DNA from: Ruminococcus_G sp050944435
GTDB lineage: Bacteria > Bacillota > Clostridia > Lachnospirales > Lachnospiraceae
DNA: 64,000 bases
Direction of reading: 5' to 3'
Assembly: GCA_050944435.1 (NCBI GenBank)
Contig: JBMNRB010000015.1
Span: 7,356-71,355 of the forward strand
Each line of letters starts with the position of its first letter. The first letter of the stretch is position 1. Under the pieces are notes generated by a model. It was not told the origin of the DNA and did not search any database. It saw only the letters and a program-made list of their open reading frames with translations. Shown here piece by piece: positions 58,402 through 64,000 of this stretch. A program made the position numbers and the translations under genes.

Positions 58402-61104
58402 CTATTCCAGAGCGCTTTTTATCTTTTTTCTGCGCTCCGCCCTTCTCCGATTTCGATTGGCAAATGCCCTGGCCCTGGCCTGCAGAAGGATTTTCCTTCC
58501 TTGAGGACTGCGGGTATAAATCAATTCATATTTTCCCAGGAAGGGCTCCATGCTGTTCTGGAAAAATTCCGCTTTTTCCCGGCTGGCAGAAAATACTTTC
58601 GGCACACAATAATATCTTTTGGGAAATTCCCCTTTCTTTCCCTGCCCCAGAAGATATCTTTGATTTTCCACCGGCGAGAGCATCTCTTCCATTGAATCAG
58701 CAAAAAGAGATTTTTCTCTCTCTGTTCCTCCCTTCAGCCACGCGGCAAAAAAGAGTCCCTCTTCTTCTTCCGTCATTACGATGCATTCCGAGGTAATCTG
58801 GCCGTCTTCCCGAAGGGCTTTCAGCACACCTTTCCCTATCGATCGGAAAAAGCGCATCGGCGTACAAAACTTTAAAATCTTCCCACCAAAAAAGATAAAA
58901 AAGAGCAGAAATACTGCCGTTATAATATAAAACCTCGGTTTTTCAAACAAGTTGCCGGTCTCCGCCAGACAACTGAGTATATTAATACCTTCTGCAGCCA
59001 ACGTTAAAAGCTGAAAGGCCAGAGCATGAATGAACACCATCCCTGGCCTCAGCACCGACTCATCCGTCTGATACTGATCCGCCGTCTCCATCTGATCACA
59101 AAGAGTGATGGCTTCTTTCCATTCCCTGGCAACCTCATGCCTTCTGGCCGATCGAGCCTCCATCTCTTTATTTATGCTTTCTATATGTGACCTGCTGTAG
59201 GGTTCCCTTATAATCGTCAGACGCCCGATTCCGTTCTCAATATATCCCCCTTCATAAGACAGCCCCAGAATTCCCTTCATCCGGCGTTCCAATGTATAAT
59301 AATCTTCCGACAGTTCCGGATTTTCTACGCCCATTCTGCGTTTTTCCTTTTTTTCTTTCGGGTTTGAAAGACATACCAGATGCCAGATATTGCTCACCTT
59401 ATCAGGCGCTCCGCTGCAGGTACGGATGGCACGTCCCCTCATCTGATTTCCCAGCACATAAGAACCCACGAAACTGGCCATAACCAGAGAATTGACGCAG
59501 GGAGCATCCCATCCTTCTCCAAGAAGAGATTTTGTTCCCACCAGAATCTGGAAATATCCTTCTTCAAATAATCTTGTCATAATCCTGGTGTATATCTGCA
59601 ATTTTCCACCAATCACTGCTTCACAATACCCCAAAGATCGCCCTTCTTCATCCTCCAGCGCCCGGAAAGACAGCTCCAGCAAATCATTTTCCTGCGCGGC
59701 TGTCTGCCGAAAGATTTCTTTAGCAGAATCAGGAATAATCACCACGCTCCCGCACATGACGGCGATCTTCCAGTCCTGATCTTGTCTGCGGAGCAGTTCA
59801 AAAATTGGAAGAACTCCCATGGTTGTCAGATCTTCCTTTTCCTTTCCCAGAACGCTTCTGTATTCTTTCCGGATATAATCAGTGAGAATCAACATCCTGA
59901 GCGCCTGGCCCATGGAAGCATACTCAATAAAGGCAATCCGCCTGATGCTCTCCATTTTCCCCTGGCTGTTGATTAAAAGTTTTTCCACTTTATCATTTAC
60001 CAGGAAATTTACTTTCCTGTGATGAATCAGCCCAGCCGCTTTCAGCCCATGCATCAAATGTTCCCGATATTCCAGGGAACAGGTATAACTGTCCGGATCA
60101 TCGAAAAGAAATCCCTGGAGTAAATTTTCCATCCATTTTTCTGACATTTCCGGCAGGTTTTTCACCGTCAGAACTTCCAGCCAGTCCCTTACAAAAGGAA
60201 TCCCTTTTTGCTGGCAATAGATCAGCAGTGCGGACAGGTAAGCGGGATTTTCCAACATTCTGTCAAAGCAGCTCTCATAATCCATCAGACATTTATGACT
60301 GGATACCGCTTTGGCAAAAACTTCATCCTCCATAATTCTCTGAAAAACTTCATCAGCTTTCTCCCGGAATTGGCAAATCTTCTCCTCCTCCGCTTTCGTG
60401 GGATAGTTAAACCAGACATAGTCCTGATGAGGGCAAAGACTTTTCTCCTTCACCAGTTCCGGTATGGTAATTTCCGCATCAATGGGACCGCACATTTTAA
60501 TATATCTCTCCCACTGTGCCGGAGCAGCATCATAAGGCGGCGTGGCCGTAAGAGAAATCACCGTCACTTTCCCCATCTCTTTCATAAAATTTTCCAGAGC
60601 CTTCCACCATTCACTTTTCAGATGATGGCATTCGTCCAGACATATCGTGGTGATTCCTGCTTCCTTTACCTTCCTGATAAATGGAAAGTCAGAAAAATCC
60701 ATTTCTTCCCTGTCTGACCCGTCTGCATCCTCTTCCACTCCCTTTCCCCCGGTCATTCCGAAGAAAAGCGTCTGATAAGTCAGCGAAGTAATCAGTCCCG
60801 GTTCTCGGATATCATGGGAAAGGACTTTTTTGCCGGAATCCGTCTCTTCCTCCATGAAAGAATCATGAATTCTCTCCAGCCACTGCTGCCGGATTACAAT
60901 TCTTGGAGACAGAATCAGGCAGGGATTTCCTATCCTTCGGATCAGTTCGATTCCCAAAGTGGTCTTTCCCGCTCCCGGCGCTGCCACAATATGTACTTTT
61001 CCGTCCTTCAGATACGTATCTGCCTCCTCCAGCACTCTTTGCTGATACTTTCTCCAGGTCCCTCTAAATGAGAGGACACCATCGTATATATTCTGCTTTT
61101 TCAT
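58402..61104 (-). CDS. SF2 helicase with two C-terminal membrane segments
   Basis: 900 residues. Helicase core: Walker A AAPGAGKTT (41-49), DECH box (157-160), TATPP (186-190), then motif V-like GTKSLLGEGWDAP and motif VI QMRGRAIRT (about 520-565). Two hydrophobic segments follow (about 689-714 and 725-742), then a basic 155-residue tail ending in RNRRRAERRKK. A helicase core tied to the membrane is unusual. There is no nuclease domain or methylase partner nearby. It may act in DNA repair, uptake or defence, but the role is unknown to me. AGGTGAGG precedes ATG 61104. Confidence 0.85.
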   Translation of the reverse strand: MKKQNIYDGVLSFRGTWRKYQQRVLEEADTYLKDGKVHIVAAPGAGKTTLGIELIRRIGNPCLILSPRIVIRQQWLERIHDSFMEEETDSGKKVLSHDIREPGLITSLTYQTLFFGMTGGKGVEEDADGSDREEMDFSDFPFIRKVKEAGITTICLDECHHLKSEWWKALENFMKEMGKVTVISLTATPPYDAAPAQWERYIKMCGPIDAEITIPELVKEKSLCPHQDYVWFNYPTKAEEEKICQFREKADEVFQRIMEDEVFAKAVSSHKCLMDYESCFDRMLENPAYLSALLIYCQQKGIPFVRDWLEVLTVKNLPEMSEKWMENLLQGFLFDDPDSYTCSLEYREHLMHGLKAAGLIHHRKVNFLVNDKVEKLLINSQGKMESIRRIAFIEYASMGQALRMLILTDYIRKEYRSVLGKEKEDLTTMGVLPIFELLRRQDQDWKIAVMCGSVVIIPDSAKEIFRQTAAQENDLLELSFRALEDEEGRSLGYCEAVIGGKLQIYTRIMTRLFEEGYFQILVGTKSLLGEGWDAPCVNSLVMASFVGSYVLGNQMRGRAIRTCSGAPDKVSNIWHLVCLSNPKEKKEKRRMGVENPELSEDYYTLERRMKGILGLSYEGGYIENGIGRLTIIREPYSRSHIESINKEMEARSARRHEVAREWKEAITLCDQMETADQYQTDESVLRPGMVFIHALAFQLLTLAAEGINILSCLAETGNLFEKPRFYIITAVFLLFFIFFGGKILKFCTPMRFFRSIGKGVLKALREDGQITSECIVMTEEEEGLFFAAWLKGGTEREKSLFADSMEEMLSPVENQRYLLGQGKKGEFPKRYYCVPKVFSASREKAEFFQNSMEPFLGKYELIYTRSPQGRKILLQARARAFANRNRRRAERRKKIKSALE

Positions 61105-61208
61105 TTTTCCTCACCTGAGATCGATGTCTTCTTTTTGATATAATTATACCTTAATTTTTCTGTCAAATAAAGCAGTGTTCATGATTTTGCAGATATCAAA
61201 AATATTGT

Positions 61209-61242
61209 TAAAAAAACCGCATTGGCTTCCACGCCAATACGG
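61209..61242 (-). terminator. Rho-independent terminator after the GGGtGRT gene
   Basis: Minus-strand stem CCGTATTGGC / GCCAATGCGG (one mismatch-free apart from a G-T pair) with a six-base loop, then TTTTTTT. It also ends just before the helicase leader. Confidence 0.92.
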
Positions 61243-61283
61243 TTTTCCTCTTTTGCTATTCTTTTGTTCTCATCTGCTCCTAA

Positions 61284-62294
61284 TCAGAACTTCCCAGCCT
61301 TCGCAGCTTCTTCGATAGAAACGGCAACAGCCACCGTCATACCTACCATTGGGTTGTTTCCTGCGCCGATCAGACCCATCATTTCCACGTGAGCCGGTAC
61401 GGAGGAAGAACCTGCAAACTGTGCATCAGAATGCATACGTCCCAGTGTATCTGTCATGCCGTAGGAAGCGGGACCAGCCGCCATATTGTCCGGATGCAGA
61501 GTACGTCCTGTACCGCCGCCGGAAGCTACGGAGAAGTATTTCTTTCCGGCCTCTATGCACTCTTTCTTGTAAGTACCTGCCACCGGGTGCTGGAAACGGG
61601 TGGGGTTGGTGGAATTTCCTGTAATGGACACATCAACGCCCTCTTTCCACATAATGGCAACACCTTCACGAACATCGTTGGCGCCGTAACAGTTAACCTT
61701 CGCACGGGGACCATTGGAGTATGCCTTGCGGAATACTTCTTTCAATTCTCCGGTGTAATAATCGTAATCAGTCTCCACGTATGTAAAGCCATTGATACGG
61801 GCGATGATCTGTGCAGCGTCTTTTCCAAGACCGTTCAGGATAACACGCAGCGGTTTCTGACGTACTTTGTTTGCTTTTTCTGCAATACCGATGGCGCCTT
61901 CCGCTGCTGCGAAAGATTCATGGCCTGCCAGAAAACAGAAACAGTCTGTCTCTTCCTCAAGAAGCATCTTGCCCAGGTTTCCATGACCCAGACCTACTTT
62001 ACGCTGATCTGCTACAGAACCGGGAATACAAAATGCCTGAAGTCCTTCACCGATTGCGGCGGCAGCGTCAGCAGCGCGTTTACATCCCTTTTTGATTGCA
62101 ATTGCAGCTCCTGTGATATAAGCCCAGCAGGCATTTTCAAAACAGATCGGCTGGATGCCCTTGACCTGATCGTATACGTTCAGTCCTGCATCCTTTGTGA
62201 TCTTTTCTGCTTCTTCCAGAGATGCAATGCCGTAACTGTTCAGCACGCTGTTGATTTTATCGATTCTTCTTTCATATGATTCAAATAAAGCCAT
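61284..62294 (-). CDS. GGGtGRT family protein
   Basis: 336 residues of a family named for the motif seen here as SGGGTGRTLHPDN (near 267). Other conserved parts are GLGHGNLGKML, CFLAGHESFAAAEGA and VSITGNSTNPTRFQHP. The function is not known to me. It is 21 bases after a NifU-like gene, and this pairing recurs in anaerobic Firmicutes, hinting at an iron-sulfur-dependent or cluster-delivering enzyme. AGGAGG precedes ATG 62294. Confidence 0.9.
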   Translation of the reverse strand: MALFESYERRIDKINSVLNSYGIASLEEAEKITKDAGLNVYDQVKGIQPICFENACWAYITGAAIAIKKGCKRAADAAAAIGEGLQAFCIPGSVADQRKVGLGHGNLGKMLLEEETDCFCFLAGHESFAAAEGAIGIAEKANKVRQKPLRVILNGLGKDAAQIIARINGFTYVETDYDYYTGELKEVFRKAYSNGPRAKVNCYGANDVREGVAIMWKEGVDVSITGNSTNPTRFQHPVAGTYKKECIEAGKKYFSVASGGGTGRTLHPDNMAAGPASYGMTDTLGRMHSDAQFAGSSSVPAHVEMMGLIGAGNNPMVGMTVAVAVSIEEAAKAGKF

Positions 62295-62315
62295 CTTTTC
62301 TTTTCCTCCTCGTAC

Positions 62316-63008
62316 TTACTCTGCTCTGGGATCAATGATTTTCACTGCATCATCCACGCGGCCATACTGACCTTTTGCTTTTTCCCATGCAGTAGTAGGA
62401 TCATCACCTTTTTTGATGAAATCTGTCATTTTGCCGAGGTTGACAAACTGATAACCGATGATCTCATCCTCTTCATTCAAAGCGATGCCGGTTACATAAC
62501 CTTCCGCCATCTCCAGATAACGGGGACCTTTTTTCAATGTACCGTACATGGTTCCGATCTGAGAACGAAGTCCCTTGCCCAGATCTTCCAGACCTGCTCC
62601 AATGGGAAGTCCGTCTTCAGAAAATGCACTCTGAGAACGTCCGTAAACGATCTGAAGGAACAATTCACGCATAGCGGTATTGATCGCATCACAGACAAGG
62701 TCCGTATTTAAAGCTTCCAGCAGTGTTCTTCCCGGAAGAATTTCTGCTGCCATGGCTGCAGAGTGGGTCATACCGGAACATCCAAGAGTCTCTACCAGCG
62801 CTTCCTGAATTATACCATCCTTTACATTTAAAGTCAGTTTACAGGCACCCTGCTGCGGTGCACACCAGCCCACACCGTGTGTTAAGCCTGAAATATCTTT
62901 AATTTCTTTTGCCTTTACCCATTTTGCTTCCTCCGGAATGGGAGCTGCTCCATGGTTCACACCCTGTGCGACAGGACACATCATTTCTACTTCATGTGAA
63001 TAAATCAT
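62316..63008 (-). CDS. NifU-like iron-sulfur scaffold protein
   Basis: 230-residue protein of the NifU N-terminal / IscU superfamily. The cysteines likely to hold a transient cluster are in HGVGWCAPQQGACKL and ETLGCSGMTHSAA, with a third in LVCDAIN. An extra C-terminal region (about 150-230) is specific to this subfamily. It probably assembles or delivers a cluster for the GGGtGRT protein encoded next. AAAGGAG precedes ATG 63008. Divergent from the TraX gene. Confidence 0.87.
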   Translation of the reverse strand: MIYSHEVEMMCPVAQGVNHGAAPIPEEAKWVKAKEIKDISGLTHGVGWCAPQQGACKLTLNVKDGIIQEALVETLGCSGMTHSAAMAAEILPGRTLLEALNTDLVCDAINTAMRELFLQIVYGRSQSAFSEDGLPIGAGLEDLGKGLRSQIGTMYGTLKKGPRYLEMAEGYVTGIALNEEDEIIGYQFVNLGKMTDFIKKGDDPTTAWEKAKGQYGRVDDAVKIIDPRAE

Positions 63009-63141
63009 TGTATGACTCCTTTCAACCTTTCAATCTTTTATGGATATTTTCTCACAAACTGACAAATTAGTCCAGAAAAAAATATACATAACCTTTTATT
63101 ATTTTTTGTATATATGGTACTATAGACTTTAAGGAGGTTAT

Positions 63142-63876
63142 ATGGAAAGATACATATCATCACGTTTCGGACACAGGTTCGCCCTGCTCTCCGGAAGCAG
63201 CTTAAAAATTCTGGCACTGGTGTGCATGCTGATCGATCACATAGGTGCAGCCATCCTTTATGAAGGTATTTTGCTTCCCCGCGCCCCTATCATCATCGGT
63301 ACGCCTCTGCACAAACTTTATCTCTTTTACCGTGTGCTCCGCTTTATCGGCCGCATAGCATTTCCAATTTTCTGTTTTTTGCTGATCCAGGGCTTTCTTT
63401 ACACATCCAACCGGAAACGGTATGTAACCCGTCTGGGAATTTTTGCACTGATTTCTGAGATTCCCTTTGACCTGGCTCTCAATAACCGGATACTGGAATT
63501 CACCCATCAGAACGTATTTTTTACTCTTTTTATCGGACTGCTGATTCTGATGCTCATGGAACATTTTGAAAATAATCCTTACATCCAGATAGGCGCCGTG
63601 GCTGCCGGGATGGGGCTGGCCTGGCTGCTGAAAACGGACTACAGTTATCACGGCATCCTTTTAATTGCCATTTTGTACTTTTTCCGTTACTATCCCGCTC
63701 TCCAGACTCTGGGAGGCTGCATCAGCCTTCTCTGGGAAGCTCCGGCCTGTCTGGCCTTCATCCCTATTAATATGTATAACGGGCAGCGGGGACTCTCTCT
63801 GAAATACTTCTTTTATCTTTTTTATCCCGTCCATCTTCTGATTTTGGCAGTGATCCGCATTACGCTCATAAATTAA
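63142..63876 (+). CDS. TraX-like membrane protein
   Basis: 244-residue multi-pass protein of the TraX family (about eight helices), with the family segments LKILALVCMLIDHIGA, RFIGRIAFPIFCFLL and SEIPFDLAL. F-plasmid TraX acetylates pilin, but chromosomal Firmicute copies are not characterised; an acyltransferase acting at the membrane is possible. AAGGAGG sits before ATG 63142. No conjugation genes are near. Confidence 0.9.
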   Translation: MERYISSRFGHRFALLSGSSLKILALVCMLIDHIGAAILYEGILLPRAPIIIGTPLHKLYLFYRVLRFIGRIAFPIFCFLLIQGFLYTSNRKRYVTRLGIFALISEIPFDLALNNRILEFTHQNVFFTLFIGLLILMLMEHFENNPYIQIGAVAAGMGLAWLLKTDYSYHGILLIAILYFFRYYPALQTLGGCISLLWEAPACLAFIPINMYNGQRGLSLKYFFYLFYPVHLLILAVIRITLIN

Positions 63877-63908
63877 AAAAGGGGCTGTGAAAAAAGCATA
63901 GCCCAAAA

Positions 63909-63954
63909 CAAAGAAGGACCAAGGGTCAAAAATAAGCCCAAGGTCCTTCTTTTG
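63909..63954 (+). terminator. Rho-independent terminator after the TraX gene
   Basis: Stem AAAGAAGGACC / GGTCCTTCTTT with an inner GGG/CCC stem, followed by TGTG and preceded by a weaker hairpin GGGCT/AGCCC at 63882-63904. The stem end supplies the T run. Confidence 0.82.
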
Positions 63955-64000
63955 TGTTAAAATTAACTTGCAATGATAATTATTAACAAGTCTAATTCTA

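Noticed and set aside
61389..62279. A 296-codon open frame opposite the GGGtGRT gene
   Set aside because: Antisense to a conserved protein with a strong ribosome site; the translated product is rich in Cys and Phe and matches no family.
1..64000. CRISPR array, prophage or insertion sequence
   Set aside because: No regularly spaced repeats, integrases, transposases or phage structural genes were seen on either strand.

Overview
The window looks like a chromosomal stretch of an anaerobic Clostridia bacterium, most probably a Lachnospiraceae-type gut Firmicute. The evidence is strong AGGAGG-type ribosome sites, near-consensus sigma-A promoters, the mgtE-polA-coaE and rnc-smc-ftsY gene orders, ackA-pta fermentation genes, two-gene ThrE exporters, a huge acyl-CoA dehydratase activase fusion, and an acetogen-type methylene-THF reductase set (RnfC2-MetV-MetF). 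I see no phage, plasmid, insertion sequence or CRISPR array. No gap between genes exceeds about 300 bases.

Region 1 (1-6.2 kb): a LysR regulator converges on larB-larC-larE, the biosynthesis genes for the nickel-pincer nucleotide cofactor. A DUF362 double-ferredoxin protein is divergent from larB. A MATE exporter follows. No LarA enzyme is in view.

Region 2 (6.2-30 kb) is mostly housekeeping on the minus strand: ilvA, ftsY, smc, rnc, acpP, plsX, a cell-wall-binding lipoprotein, a DUF2284 protein, rpmF (59 codons), yceD, ackA, pta, tmcAL (plus strand), the UPF0210/ACT pair, a WalJ-like MBL hydrolase, coaE, polA, a small zinc-finger membrane protein, mgtE and a large aminopeptidase P.

Region 3 (30-46.7 kb): a YjbQ-family gene, an ABC exporter, a metallophosphoesterase, tRNA-Leu(CAA), leuC-leuD with a divergent LysR regulator, ilvN-ilvC, a second YjbQ gene behind a hairpin that masks its ribosome site, a GntR/ABC operon with a textbook promoter and operator, the 1466-residue activase, and a split ThrE exporter.

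Region 4 (46.7-58.3 kb) is the metabolically distinctive part. An MFS transporter, an M24 metallopeptidase, a Gate-domain membrane protein and an XRE-cupin regulator surround a MttB-family methyltransferase without pyrrolysine. Beyond them are an ECF S component, a degenerate nucleotidyltransferase-like protein, a flavoprotein and rnfC2-metV-metF. A plausible reading is that a quaternary amine is imported and demethylated, and the methyl group enters the folate pathway. RnfC2 carries an N-terminal copy of MetV.

Region 5 (58.4-64 kb): a 900-residue SF2 helicase with two C-terminal membrane segments and no recognised partner, the GGGtGRT protein with its NifU-like scaffold partner, and a TraX-like membrane protein. 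The helicase, the MetV-RnfC fusion and the regulated MttB island are the best candidates for something not yet described.
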